A DNA stretch of 64,000 bases from Haematobia irritans. Taxonomy: Eukaryota > Arthropoda > Insecta > Diptera > Muscidae. The position numbers were made by a program, and so were the translations under genes. The notes under the pieces were generated by a model. It saw nothing but the letters and a program-made list of their open reading frames with translations. It made no database searches and was not told the origin of the DNA. Positions 24,137 to 35,519 of the stretch are shown piece by piece (the first letter of the stretch is position 1; each line of letters opens with the position of its first letter). The stretch spans positions 148,608,473 through 148,672,472 of the forward strand of contig NC_134399.1 in NCBI RefSeq assembly GCF_050003625.1, read 5' to 3'.

Positions 24137-25934
24137 GTATACGCTCCACCATAGGATGGGGTGTATTAACTTTGTCATTCCTTTTGTTACACATAGAAAT
24201 ATTGGTCTAAGACCCCATAAAGTACATACATTCTGGGTCGTGGTAAAATTCTGAGTCGATCTAAGCATGTCCGTCTGTTGAAATCACGAAGGAAATAAGC
24301 TATCGACTTGTAACTTGGCATAAGTATTTGCTATTGATGTAGGTCGGATGGTATTGCAAATGGGCCATATTGGACCACTTTTACGTATAGCCCCCATATA
24401 AACCGACCCCCAGATTTAGCTTGCGGAGGGTCTTAGAGAAGTAAATTTCATCCCATCCGGTTGAAATATGGTACGTGGTGTTAGTATATGGTTTCTAACA
24501 ACCATGCAAAAGGTTATCCATATGGGTTCATAATTATATATAGCGCTGATATAAACCGATCCCCAGATTTGACCTCCGGAGGAGCAAAATTAATCCGATC
24601 CGGCTGAAATTTGGTACATGGTCTACGTATATAGGCTCTAATAACCATACAAAAATTGGTCCATAACGGGACATAATTATATATAGCCCCCCATATAAAC
24701 CGATCCCCAGATTTGACCTCCAGAGCCTCTTGGAGTAGCAAGTATATGGTCTTTAACAACCATGCTAAAATTGGTCGATATCGGTCCATAATCTTTTAAA
24801 GTCCCCAAATAAACCGATCCCCCAATTTGGATTTGGAGCCTCTAAGAGAAGCAAATTTCATCCGATCCGGTTGAAATAAAGTACATGGTGTAAGTATATG
24901 GTCTCTAACAACCATGCAAAAATTGGTCCACATCGGTCCATAATTATATATAGCCCCCATATAAACTGATCCCCAGATTTGACCTCCGGAGCTCTTGGAA
25001 GAACAAAATTCATCTGATTCGGTTGAAATTTGGTACGTGGTTTTAATATATGGCGTCAAACATCCATGCCAAAATTGGTTGAAATCGGTCCATAATTATA
25101 TATAGCCCCCATATAAACCGATCCCCAGATTTGACCCCTTGGCAGAGCAAAATTCATCCGATTTATTTGAAATTTGGTACGTGATGTTAGTATATGGTCT
25201 CTAACAACCATGCAGGAATTGGTCCATATCGGTACATAATTATATATAGCCCCCATATAAACCGATCCCCAGACTTGACCTCCGGTGCCTTTTGCAAAAT
25301 TCATCCAATCTTATTGAAATTTAGTACGTGGTGTTAGTATATGGTATCTAACAACCATTCAGGTATTCATATCAGTCCATAATTATATATAGCCCCTATA
25401 TAAACCGATCCCGAGGTTTGGTTTTGGAGCCCCTTGGAGGAGCAAATTTCATCCGAGTCAGTTGAAATTTGGTACATTGTGCTAGTACATGGCCGTTAAC
25501 AACCATGCCTAACTAGGTCCATATCGATCTATAGTTACATATAGCCCTCAGATAAATCGATCACCAATCACACAAAAATTGGTCCGTATCAAGTTCTTGA
25601 TTGTATATAGGACCCATATAAACGACCCCCATATTTCAATTCTGGCTCTCTAAGTACCGTGCAAAAGTCCATATCGATTCGTAATTATTTGTGGACTTCC
25701 CTATATATACCTTTTTTGTCTAATATATACAACATATGGACTAACTCACAATTTAGAAAACGATGTTAAGAAGTTTTAAGATACCTTGCCATCGGTAGGT
25801 ATTACCACAATCCAAGTAATTACAGTCTTTCGTAGAATTTCGTAGAATGACAGTCTTTCGTAGAATTTTCTACTCAATCCATCGTGGAGGGTACATAAGA
25901 TTCGGCCTGGCCGAACTTACGGTCGTATATACTT
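24137..25934 (+). mobile_element. Family A element (A7)
   Basis: It starts TATACGCTCCACCATAGG, contains core remnants with a reduced GTCC block (GTCCGTCTGTTG), about seven monomers with several indels, and ends in TTCGGCCTGGCCGAA...TATACTTG. It lies 166 bp after A6, in the same orientation. Confidence 0.85.
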
Positions 25935-26089
25935 GTTTTATCTAATATATACCACGTACGGACTAACTTACAATGTAGAAGAATTGAGATACCTTGCCAT
26001 CGGTAAGAAATTCGATTGTGATTGCGTAAAAGTTTCTACGCAATCCATGGTGGAGGGTACATAAGATTCGGCCCGGCCGTATATACTTG
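25935..26089 (+). mobile_element. Extra family A 3' end directly after A7
   Basis: A second 3' module (TAATATATACCACGTACGGA ... CCATGGTGGAGGGTACATAA ... GGCCGTATATACTTG) follows the A7 3' end without spacer. It carries a deletion inside the hairpin (CGGCCCGGCCG). Tandem 3' ends like this can come from read-through of a rolling-circle terminator or from repeated insertion at the same TT site. Confidence 0.75.
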
Positions 26090-26357
26090 TTTTCGTTCGG
26101 TTCTTCTTCGAAATTTAAGGACTCGATATCGTTGGTCTCACTACAATATTTTTTTCAGTGTGGGTTCCTATTTCTTACAGCTTTCACTGCATTGCTCCCA
26201 TATAAACCATTCCCGAAGATGTGATTTCTGAAGCCTCATGGAGGAACATATTTCATCTAATCCCGTTGATCCCGTTTTCCCTCTAAAAATAGTTCATATC
26301 CGTTCATAATTTTTTGTAGATCCTCTATATAAACCGACCTGTTACTAAAAAGGCATA
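26090..26357. repeat. Remnants of E end and a family A monomer
   Basis: Positions 26105-26162 resemble the E right end (CAATATTTTTTTCAGTGT). Positions ~26190-26335 are a decayed family A monomer (CTCCCATATAAACCATTCCC, CATATTTCATCTAATCC). Confidence 0.5.
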
Positions 26358-26682
26358 TACACGCAACGAAAAAAAAAACATTTGAAAAACGTGTACCGAA
26401 AACGTTTTTCTTTTGTTAGAGTTTTTTGAATTGCTTCGAAAATTTTAAACTTTTATCACCAAAAAAATTCGTTTGTTACAAAATTGTTATTTTTTAAATA
26501 AAAAAAGTCATTTTTGATACACCAACACAGTCCATTTCGTTTATATCAAACACTGTTCTTTTCTGACTTTAGGTATTTAATAAGACACATTTTACAGTTC
26601 AAAATTTTTTGTAGTATACAATGTAATGTTGAACATTTTTTCGGAATCTTCCGAACATATCTGGAATATATGTAAAAAAAAA

Positions 26683-26759
26683 CTTTGGTCGAAGCAGGGA
26701 TCGAACACACGACCCTTGGCATGCAAGCCGGACGTAGCAACCACTGCTCCACGGTGCCA
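26683..26759 (-). repeat. tRNA-like module in D2 (minus)
   Basis: The reverse complement has CACCGTGGAGCAGTGGTTGC and the B box TTCGATCCCTGC, with one change. It corresponds to the plus module of D1. Confidence 0.6.
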
Positions 26760-26780
26760 AACTAAATGTTTGTTACTGTT

Positions 26781-27117
26781 AGGTTAGGTGGCAGCCCAAT
26801 GTATCAGGCTCACTTAGACTATTCAGTCCACTGTGATACCACATTGGTGAACTTCTCTCTTATCACTGAGTGCTACCCGATTCTATATTTAGCTTAATGA
26901 TGAGGGACCTCCTTTTTATAGCCGAGTCCGAACGGCGTTCCACATTGCAGTGAAACCACTTAGAGAAGTTTTGAAACCCTCAGAAATGTCACCAGCATTA
27001 CTGAGGTGGGATAATCCACCGCTGAAAAACCTTTTGGTGTTCGGTCGAAGCAGGAATCGAACCCTCGACCTTGTGTATGCAAGGCGGACATGCTAACCAT
27101 TGCACCACGGTGGCTCT
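26781..27117 (-). mobile_element. tRNA-derived SINE, near full length
   Basis: Read on the minus strand, it begins with a tRNA-like head (CCACCGTGGTGCAATGGTTA as A-box region, GGGTTCGATTCCTGC as B box). A body of about 240 bp follows (GCGGTGGATTATCCCACC, TCACTGCAATGTGGAACGC, CACTCAGTGATAAGAGAG) and it ends in CCTAACCTAA. It is inserted into D2 between CTGTT and the block ATATATAAATATAAC. SINEs are moved in trans by LINEs, and the partner LINE is unknown here. Confidence 0.8.
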
Positions 27118-27142
27118 ATGATATATAAATATAACTAATATT

Positions 27143-27218
27143 ATATAGCTCAGTGGTTAGTGTGTTGGCTTACAAAGTGCATGGTTCGCGGTTCGATTCT
27201 CCGTCCAGGCGAAAGGTA
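27143..27218 (+). repeat. tRNA-like module in D2 (plus)
   Basis: It carries TAGCTCAGTGGTTAGTGTG and GGTTCGATTCTCCGTCC, nearly identical to 32449-32521. It is followed by a run of A after AAAGGT. Confidence 0.65.
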
Positions 27219-27363
27219 AAAAAAATTTTAAAATTTATAAAATTTGATAATTTCTATATATACTTTTCTTCCAAATACACTTCCTTACAGCGAAAAGCAA
27301 ATGAAGAAGAACTTTGTTTGTCCAGAATTTCGTTTGGGAGGAAAGAATTATTTTTTTGCGTGT

Positions 27364-27487
27364 ATAGCTTTTTAATCCCTCATAGACATGGACTCCATAT
27401 GAACTAACTTACAATTTGGAAAGAAACAAGTCCACAGTGACCTTACAACATATAAATAAATCCAAATATTCTATGTAGACTCATATA
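27364..27487 (+). repeat. Decayed family A 3' module
   Basis: ACTCCATATGAACTAACTTACAATTTGGAA resembles the segment before the family A 3' end. Together with 26190-26335 it may be the copy into which D2 inserted. Confidence 0.4.
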
Positions 27488-27808
27488 AGTATCTTCTACG
27501 CTGGTGCAATTGTTAGCCTGGGCACTTTGCGTTCAAAGGGTGGTTCAATCCCATTTTCGACCAAACACCAACAAGTTGAACCGCGGTGTATAATTCGCTC
27601 TCAGTAATGCTTGTAATATTTCTAAGCGTTTCAAAGCTTCTTCTCTAAGTGGGTTCACAGTAATGTGGAATGTCATTCGGACTGGGCTATAAAAAAGGTC
27701 CCTTATCATTGAACGAAAACACTGAAACGGGCAGCAGTCACTGATAGGAGAGAAATTCACCACTGTGGTACCACAATGAACGGGCTGCCACCATACCTAA
27801 CCTAACTT
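27488..27808 (+). mobile_element. Second, diverged copy of the SINE
   Basis: The order is the same as in 26781-27117: degraded tRNA-like head (GCTGGTGCAATTGTTAGCC, GGTTCAATCCC), body (CTCAGTAATGCTTGTAATAT, AGTGGGTTCACAGTAATGTG, GTGGTACCACAATGAACGGG) and tail CCTAACCTAACTTAAC. Many substitutions show that it is old. Confidence 0.7.
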
Positions 27809-27819
27809 AACATCTTCTA

Positions 27820-28475
27820 CACTGTAAAAAAAGCATACTCGGTTCCAAAGATTTTGTCTTTACTTTAAAAAATTTGGTATTGATTCCGAGCCAAAGAAGC
27901 GGAGAATACAAGTAAGGATACTTTTAAGACACAATTCTCTTTTAAATTTAGGTTTTGTGTACTTGCTTCTAGGAAGCAAATTTTAATTTTTCGCTTTCTC
28001 AGCTTTTTTTCTTCATATGCTATCAAAGTCCTTTAAAAACGAGTTAACGGCAACTTTATTTTCCAAATTAGGACTCGACATCCAGTAGAAATTATGCTAT
28101 GTTTGAAGTAAAAAACTTCTTTAATATAAAGTTTTGAAAAACATGTCCTATATTTGAACGATTTTTTGCTTTGTAGTCAAGATGCAAAAAGACAACAAAT
28201 TTAAAGACAATTTCATTAAATTTAAAGAATTTTTCTGAATTATTAAATTCAAGTTGACCTTAGCCTATAAATTTTTTCTTTCATGTTAAGATACCCATTT
28301 TTAAGTCAAATCACTTAATTATAAGTACAATACGACTTCATTGAAAAGTTTATCGACTTTTGGACAAGGAAAATAACTTTATTTTAGAGAAATGCGTCTT
28401 CAATGCTAAGCAAAATTTGTATTCGTATTTTAAAGACATGAAATCTTTGACCTCACGACAATATTTTTTTCAGTG
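27820..28475. mobile_element. E-family TIR element (E1), TA target
   Basis: The ends are CACTGTAAAAAAAGC and TTTTTTTCAGTG, flanked by TA (27818-27819 and 28476-28477). It is 656 bp, non-coding and AT-rich. A second complete copy is at 44978-45541 in opposite orientation, with fragments at 5095, 12005, 21185 and 35520. TA duplication plus short TIRs suggest Tc1/mariner-type mobilisation. Confidence 0.75.
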
Positions 28476-28477
28476 TA

Positions 28478-29790
28478 CGTTCCATACAAATTTCTAGCAG
28501 ATCGATTTAACAAAGTTTAGTTTAACAAAGTCACTATATGACCATATCATACACCATTTGAGATACCCTGAGCTATTTCATGGCGCCATAATAGTTTGCT
28601 TCTACAGGTGAATTAATTACAATGCATCTCAATGAAGTCTTTTTTTCTTTGTTTGTCAATGGATTTTCTTCTTGCGTTATTTTGTGATCCTATTGTTGCT
28701 CATGAGTTCTGTGGAAACTGGCGTTGAACAATGCCAGAAATTGTAGTACCATCATTTGGCCAAGATGGTATTAGTGTACGCATATTTTCACAGGGGCCAC
28801 CATACATACGTTCGAGTAACGTCAAGGGGAAGGAAGTGTAAAGTAATGGAAATGGTTGTGGAATAGTGAATGGACGACATAAGATACGACACTACCACAG
28901 GCAGCAGTTGTCATCAACAGTGTTGTATGCCACGTTTTATCCTGATGGTAATGCTAAGGCACGTTGGTTGTTGTTGTTGCTGAAAGCCTTCAAAGGTATT
29001 CATGCTTGATGAAATATGAACTTGTTGGCAAACTTTTAATTTTCTCCTATTTTCAGTTTTTTCCTTATAAACATCTTTGTTTGCTTTAGATGTTGTCAGA
29101 GATGCTGTTCCTGTTGATTTTCATCAGCATGTTTGGAAATTATAACACAAGAGCCGAAAGATTAAGTTGTACCAGAAATATCTGACATTCTCAAATGAGA
29201 TTTAATGTAGGATAGTAGAAAATATTTTAAGTTAATTAAAAAGAGATTTTGTCAAGCAATCATGAATTTTGCAAAACTCTTAGAGAAAAGTTGCACTCCT
29301 GTGCCGTTGCAATGAATGTTTACGAAATATTTTTCACTTCAAAAGATTTCCATTTCCTTTTTGTGTTAACTTTTCCATATCCTAAATGCATTTCTTTTGC
29401 CATGCATAATGGTGGAAATTATTTTCAATTTATGCATCAGGTATTAAAAATAATAGATAACCATTAATTTGGTAAACTAGAAAGACTGCATTGCAGATAT
29501 AATTCGAGTAACATTAAAATGAAATAAAAAATCGAATGGGCATTAGTTAAGGCTGTTAAAGGCCGTTTTACTTAAAATTTAGACGAGTGGTAATTTATTG
29601 AGAAGGGTATTTTTCAACTAAAGTGACATTTTCATGGAAACCTCTTTTTTGGGATGTCAAAATAATCTGAACTATTTACTTTAAATTTTATATACACGAA
29701 GACTGTTTTCATGGGTTGTAAATGAGATTACACTTGGTCTTTGATACCAACAAAAGTTTACTTAGATTCAAAAACTGCAACCTTCTCATA
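28478..29790. other. Unassigned DNA
   Basis: No element ends or tandem repeats are recognised. Short open frames such as 29249-29467 lack coding signatures. This is one of the longer candidate stretches of unique host DNA. Confidence 0.45.
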
Positions 29791-29794
29791 AGTA

Positions 29795-30113
29795 TGTATA
29801 TCCTAAACCACATAGTGGTCAGGGTAAAATAACTTTGATCTGCCCAAAAATGTGCCTAACAGAAATACTGATTTTATACCCCATAAAATATATACCGATC
29901 ACCTCCTGAGTCGATCTAGCCCTATCTAGTACGTCCTTTCGCCTGTTAATGTATTTGTTGTTGGTGCAAGGACGAACGTTATTGAATTTGGAAAACATCG
30001 AATCAAATTTAGATATAGCTCCAATATACATGTATCGCCGTATTTCGCAAAATGGTGTCAAATTGCGCTCCTTTATTACCCTATCGGCGTCAAATTTGGT
30101 ACAGAGTAATCTA
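29795..30113 (+). mobile_element. Family C element, 5' part (C2)
   Basis: It starts TATCCTAAACCACATAGTGG, which can fold with GTGGTCAGGGTAAAATA. A shortened core (CCTGAGTCGATCTAG) and one monomer (TTTAGATATAGCTCCAATAT) follow. It is cut at 30112-30113 (TA) by the mariner element M2, and I cannot identify its continuation after 35484. Confidence 0.7.
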
Positions 30114-30483
30114 ACAGGTTGGCTGATAAGTCCCCGGTCTGGCACATTGATGGCGTCGCTAGTATTAAATGCATATTATTATACCCTAAACCACATAGTG
30201 GTCAGGGTATAATAAGTTTGATCGGCCAAAAATTGTGCCTACCAGAAATATTGATTTTAGACCCCATAAAATATATACCGATCGACTCAGAATCACCTCC
30301 TGAGTCGATCTAGCGCTTGGTGTCCGTCCGTCCGTCTGTCCATGTATTTGTTGTTCAAAGGATTCCGGTCGCAATTATTAACCGATTTGGATGAAATTTG
30401 GTACATGGTGTTTTTTGGGCACAAGGACGAACGCTATTGAATTTGGAAGAAATCGGATCAAATTTAGATATAGCTCCCATATA

Positions 30484-31416
30484 AAGGGTGATTCTTTTGA
30501 GGTTAGGATTTTCATGCATTAGTATTTGACAGATCACGTGGGATTTCAGACATGGTGTCAAAGAGAAAGATGCTCAGTATGCTTTGACATTTCATCATGA
30601 ATAGCCGAACGATCTGCCACAACGTCGAATTTTCAGTGAATGGGCCCTAGAAAAGTTGGCAGAAAAACCGCTTTTTTATCGACAAATTTTGTTCAGCGAT
30701 GAGGCTCATTTCTGGTTGAATGGCTACGTAAATAAGCAAAATTGCCGCATTTGGAGTGAAGAGCAACCAGAAGCCGTTCAAGAACTGCCCATGCATCCCG
30801 AAAAATGCACTGTTTGGTGTGGTTTGTACGCTGGTGGAATCATTGGACCGTATTTTTTCAAAGATGCTGTTGGACGCAACGTTACGGTGAATGGCGATCG
30901 CTATCGTTCGATGCTAACAAACTTTTTGTTGCCAAAAATGGAAGAACTGAACTTGGTTGACATGTGGTTTCAACAAGATGGCGCTACATGCCACACAGCT
31001 CGCGATTCTATGGCCATTTTGAGGGAAAACTTCGGAGAACAATTCATCTCAAGAAATGGACCGGTAAGTTGGCCACCAAGATCATGCGATTTGACGCCTT
31101 TAGACTATTTTTTGTGGGGCTACGTCAAGTCTAAAGTCTACAGAAATAAGCCAGTAACTATTCCAGCTTTGGAAGACAACATTTCCGAAGAAATTCGGGC
31201 TATTCCGGCCGAAATGCTCGAAAAAGTTGCCCAAAATTGGACTTTCCGAATGGACCACCTAAGACGCAGCCGCGGTCAACATTTAAATGAAATTATCTTC
31301 AAAAAGTAAATGTCATGGACCAATCTAACGTTTCAAATAAAGAACCGATGAGATTTTGCAAATTTTATGCGTTTTTTTTTAAAAAAAAGTTATCAAGCTC
31401 TTAACAAATCACCCTT
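30484..31416 (+). mobile_element. Rosa-like (DD41D) Tc1/mariner element R1, internally deleted
   Basis: The ends AAGGGTGATTC and GATTTGTTAAGAGC (reverse: AAATCACCCTT) share AAGGGTGATT as inverted repeat and are flanked by TA. The flanks rejoin to CCCATATATATGTATCGCCC, a normal family C monomer. At 933 bp it is shorter than an autonomous element because the region coding the DNA-binding half of the transposase is missing. Confidence 0.85.
30656..31309 (+). pseudogene. Rosa-like transposase, catalytic half only
   Basis: This frame of 217 residues contains the DDE/D catalytic core of a Tc1/mariner superfamily transposase. The first Asp is in LFSDEAHFW (residue 15), the second in WFQQDGATCH (108) and the third in DLTPLDYFLWG (150). 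The 41 residues between the last two give the DD41D signature of rosa-like elements. The frame is open to its natural C-terminus (...GQHLNEIIFKK) and continues upstream at least to residues RRIFSEWALEKL, but the helix-turn-helix DNA-binding domain and real start are gone (internal deletion, ~345 residues expected). It could not bind its own ends. The catalytic part looks undamaged, so the copy is fairly young or the deletion recent. Confidence 0.85.
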
Positions 31417-31986
31417 TATATGTATCGCCCGATTTCGACAAATGGAGTCACGTTGCGCCTTTTTACAAAACCGATCGTCATCAAATTTTGCGCATAGTAA
31501 ACTTTTTCATCACCCTTTAAATCTGCAAAATTTCATCGAAATCGGTTCAGATTTAGATATAGCTCCCTTATATATGTATCGTGCGATTTTCCCAAATTTG
31601 GCCATAAAAACTTTATTTATTAAGCGATCTTACTCAAACTTGGCTTATTCTAATCTTTTATGGTACTGACAATATGTTCTAAAAATAATCGAAATCGGTT
31701 CAGATTTAGATATAGCTCCCATATATATGTATAGCCCGATTTTGTCAAATTTGGCCGTAAAACCCTTATTTATCAACCGATAGTACTCAAAGTGTGCTAA
31801 ATGTAATCTTCTATACCTCTATCTTTATGTGCGCAATTTCATCGAAATCGGTGCAGATTAAGATATAGCTCCCATATATATGTATCGCCCGATTTGGTCA
31901 AATTTGGCCGTAAAACCCTTATTTATCAACCTATCTTACTCAAAGTTGGTTAAATGTAATCTTCTATAGCTCTAACTGTATGTGCA

Positions 31987-32830
31987 CACGCAAAGAAAAA
32001 AAAACGTTTGGAAAACGTGTACTGAAAACGTTTTCCTTTGTTAGCGTGTTTTGAATTGCTTCGAAAAGTATACACTTATTTCACCAAAAAAATTCGTTTG
32101 TTACAAAATTTTTATTTTTTTTTTCAATAAAAAAAGTTATTTTTGAACCGACAACACAGTTTATATCAAACACTGTTCTTTTCTGACTTTAAGTCTTTTA
32201 TAAGAAACATACACAGTTCAAAATTTAATATTCTATAATGAAATGATGAACATTTTTTCGGAAGCTTCCGAACATATCTGGAATATATGTACAAAATGCA
32301 AGTCGGACGTAGCAACCACTGCTCCACGGTGCCAAACTAAATGTTTGTTTCTGTTAAATAAACTTTGTTTATTCGGTTCGTGGGTGCCGCAAGCTATGCT
32401 ATATAAATATAACTTATATGGATATTTATCTATTGATGACCATAACAGGTACATAGCTCAGTGGTTAGTGTGTTGGCTTACAAAGTGCATGGTCCGCGGT
32501 TCGATTCTCCGTCCAGGCGAAAGGTAAAAAAAATTTAAAAATTTATAAAATCGTATAATTTCTTCTACATTGTTGGTATTACAGGAAAAGGTGTTAAGAA
32601 CTAAAAAACCTTGTGGATGTGAGGGAAAATGCAATTAGCAAGAAAACAATGTTTTTTTTTGGAGTTTGTCTTTATGAAATTGTTTTTACATCCTGGAAAA
32701 GAATAAACGTTTATCACAAAAAGTATATACTTTTCTTCCAAATACACTTCCTTACAGCGAAAAGCAAATGAGAAACGAACTTTGTTTCTCTAAAATTTCG
32801 TTTGGGAGGAAGGAATTATTTTTTTGCGTG
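31987..32830 (-). mobile_element. Family D TIR element (D3) inside C1
   Basis: The ends are CACGCAAAGAAAAAAAAACG and TTTTTTTGCGTG. The right flank is TA, the left CA. It has the same interior as D2 but without a SINE. The minus tRNA-like module is truncated (32290-32332) and the plus module intact (32449-32521). Confidence 0.75.
32449..32521 (+). repeat. tRNA-like module in D3
   Basis: A-box-like TAGCTCAGTGGTTAG and B-box-like GGTTCGATTCTCC at normal tRNA spacing. The T stem is imperfect and no acceptor stem forms. It is a pol III promoter-like relic. Confidence 0.65.
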
Positions 32831-33029
32831 TACGTTTACTAATTCAGTAGGGGTGGTTTAGGGTATGATATAGTCGGCCCCGCCCGACTTTCTACTTTAC
32901 TCACTTGTTTTTATATAGTACCAACCTTCAAAATTCGTGTCAAAATATGACGTCTGTAAGTCAATTAGTTTGTGAGATAGAGCGTCTTTTGTGAAGCAAC
33001 TTTTGTTATTGTGCAAAAAATGGGAAAAA

Positions 33030-35413
33030 ATGGAATTTCGTGTTTTGATAAAATACTGTTTTCTGAAGGGAAAAAATACGGTGGAAGCAAAAACTTGGCT
33101 TGATAATGAGTTTCCGGACTCTGCCCCAGGGAAATCAACAATAATTGATTGGTATGCAAAATTCAAGCATGGTGAAATGAGCACGGAGGACGGTGAACGC
33201 AGTAGACGCCCGAAAGAGGTGGTTACCGACGAAAACATCAAAAAAATCCACAAAATGATTTTGAATGACCATAAAATGAAGTTGATCGTGATAGCAGAGG
33301 CTTTAAAGATATCAAAGGAACGTGTTGGTTCATCATCAATTCATCAATATTTGGATATGCGGAAGCTCTGTGCAAAATGGGTGCCGCGCGAGCTCACATT
33401 TGACCAAAAACAACAACGTGTTGATGATTTTGAGCGGTGTTTGCAGCTGTAAACTCGTAATACACCCGAGTTTTTCCGTCGATATGTGACAATAGATGAA
33501 ACAAGGCTCCATCACTACACTCCTGAGTCCAATCGACAGTCGGCTAAGTGGACAGCGACCGGTGAACCGTCTCCGAAGCGTGGAAAGACTCAAAAGTCCG
33601 CTGGCATAGTAATGGCCTCTGTTTTTTGGGATGCGCATGGAATAATTTTTATCGATTATTTTGAGAAGGGAAAAACCATCAACAGTGACTATTATATGGC
33701 GTTATTGGAGCGTTTGAAGGTCGAAATCGCGGCAAAAAGGCCCCATATGAAGAAGAAACAAGTAAGGAAAGTCTAAAGTCGGGCGGGGCCGACTATATTA
33801 TATCCTGCACCACTTTGTAGATCTAAATTTTCGATACCATATCACATCCGTCAAATGTGTTGGGGGCTATATATAAAGGTTTGTCCCAAATACATACATT
33901 TAAATATCACTCGATCTGGACAGAATTTGATAGACTTCTACAAATCTATAGACTCAAAATTTAAGTCGGCTAATGCATTAGGGTGGAACACAATATTAGT
34001 AAAAAATATGTGAAACATTTAAATCTGAAGCAATTTTAAGGAAACTTCGCAAAAGTTTATTCATGATTTATCGCTTGATATATATGTATTAGAAGTTTAG
34101 GAAAATTAGGGTCATTTTTACAACTTTTGGACTAAGCAGTGGGGATTTTACAAGGAAAATGTTGGTATTTTGACCATTTTTGTCGAAATCAGAAAAACAT
34201 ATATATGGGAGCTATATCTAAATCTGAACCGATTTCAAATTTGTCACGCATAGCAACAATGCTAATTCTACTCCCTGTGCAAAATTTCATTTAAATCGGA
34301 GTTAAAAATTGGCCTCTGTGGTCATATGAGTGTAAATCGGGCGAAAGCTACATATGGGAGATATATCTAAATCTGAACCGATTTCAACCAAATTTGGCAC
34401 GCATAGCTACAATGCTAATTCTACTCCCTGTGCAAAATTTCAACTAAATCGGAGCTAAAAATTGGCCTCTGTGGTCATATGAGTGTAAATCGGGCGAAAG
34501 CTATATATGGGAAATATATCAAAATCTGAACCGATTTCAACCAAATTTGGCACGGATAGTTACAATGCTAATTCTACTCCCTTTGCAAAATTTTAACCAA
34601 ATCGGAGTAAAAAATTGGCCTCTGTGGGCAAATGAGTGTAAATCGGGCGAAAGCTATATATGGGAGCTATATCTAAATCTGAACCGATTTGGCTGATATT
34701 TTGCAAGTTTTTCGAGACCCATAAAATATGTACGGAATTTGAGGAAGATCGGTTGATATACACGCCAACTATGACCAGATCGGTGAAAAATATATATGGC
34801 AGCTATATCTAAATCTGCACCGATTTTTTCCAAAATCAATAGGGATCGTCTTTAAGCCGAAACAGGACCCTATACCAAATTTTAGGACAATCGGACTAAA
34901 ACTGCGAGCTGTACTTTGCACACAAAAATACATCAACAGACAGACAGACGGACAGACAGACGGACAGACAGACGGACAGACAGACAGACAGACGGACGGA
35001 CATCGCTAAATCGACTCAGAATTTAATTCTAAGACGATCGGTATACTAAACGATGGGTCTCAGAAAAATGCACAAACTTATACCCTGTACCACAGTAGTG
35101 GTGAAGGGTATAAAAAGTGTTGTTCCACCAAGACAACGCACCGCGCCACAAGTCATTGGGAACGATGGCAAAAATTTATGAATTGGGCTTCGAATTGCTT
35201 CCCCACCCACCGTATTCACCAGATCTGGCCCCCAGCGACGTTTTCTGTTCTCAGACCTCAAAAGGCAGGGAAAAAATTTGGCTGCAGTGAATAGGTGATC
35301 GCCGAAACTGAGGTCTATTTTGAGGCAAAACCGAAGGAGTACTACCAAAATGGTATCAAAAAATTGGAAGGTCGTTATAATCGTTGTATCGCTCTTGAAG
35401 GGAACTATGTTGA
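33030..35413 (+). pseudogene. mariner (DD34D) transposase in M2, inactivated
   Basis: It is collinear with the M1 transposase. From 33030 the frame gives MEFRVLIKYCFLKGKNT..., preceded by a 1-nt frame change relative to M1 near the start codon. A TAA replaces TTA at ~33449 (after ...ERCLQL). The first catalytic motif reads TIDETRLHHY instead of MDETW, and B1 splits the gene at 33759. After B1 the frame resumes at VLFHQDNAPRHKS and reaches PPYSPDLAPSD. The spacing of 34 residues between the last two Asp is the mariner signature. Later indels disrupt the C-terminus. The gene is dead several times over. Confidence 0.85.
33759..35113 (-). mobile_element. Family B element (B1), complete, inside M2
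   Basis: It runs from CAAGTAAGGAAAGTCTAAAG with hairpin AGTCGG/CCGACT to TGGTGAAGGGTATAA. The monomer word GTCATATGAG lies at 34321, 34474 and 34627, exactly 153 bp apart. A long CAGA/GGAC block is at ~34936-35002. M1 shows the empty site GAAGAAGAAAAAAGTG, and here it is split into GAAGAAGAAA and AAAGTG, so there is no target duplication. Confidence 0.9.
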
Positions 35414-35519
35414 ATAATAAAAACGAATTTTGAAAAAAAATGTTTTTTCTTTGTTAGACCGGGGACTTATCAGCCAACCTATTAGGTCCATAATTAGGTG
35501 TGCTGAATATGGTGTGTAT

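Larger units (their letters stand above)
26360..27362 (-). mobile_element. Family D TIR element (D2) with SINE insertion
   Basis: It is the reverse-oriented relative of D1 with ends CACGCAACGAAAAAA and TTTTTTTGCGTG, flanked by TA on both sides. It holds the minus tRNA-like module (26683-26759) and the plus module (27143-27218), again divergent. A SINE is inserted between them (26781-27117). Confidence 0.75.
30179..32907 (+). mobile_element. Family C element (C1), complete, inside M2
   Basis: The 5' end TTATACCCTAAACCACATAG forms a palindrome with GTGGTCAGGGTATAATAA. A core with (GTCC)n lies at ~30320-30340. The monomer word AGATATAGCTCCC is at 31555, 31708 and 31861, exactly 153 bp apart. 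The 3' end has GTCGGCCCCGCCCGACTTTC...CTCACTTG. A rosa-like transposon (30484-31416) and a family D element (31987-32830) are inserted in it. Comparison with M1 shows insertion at ATTA^TTTTT with no target duplication. Confidence 0.85.
30114..35482 (+). mobile_element. mariner element M2, split by family C and family B insertions
   Basis: The left end is ACAGGTTGGCTGATAAGTCC and the right end GGACTTATCAGCCAACCTAT, flanked by TA (30112-30113, 35483-35484). Its own DNA is 30114-30178, 32908-33758 and 35114-35482, about 1.29 kb, the normal mariner size. The two interruptions are C1 (30179-32907) and B1 (33759-35113). The copy M1 at 59787-61070 gives both uninterrupted junctions. Confidence 0.9.

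Noticed and set aside
32908..33758. A separate short mariner at 33 kb and another fragment at 35.1-35.5 kb
   Set aside because: With 30114-30178 the pieces sum to one mariner of normal length and rejoin exactly as in M1. They are one element split by insertions.
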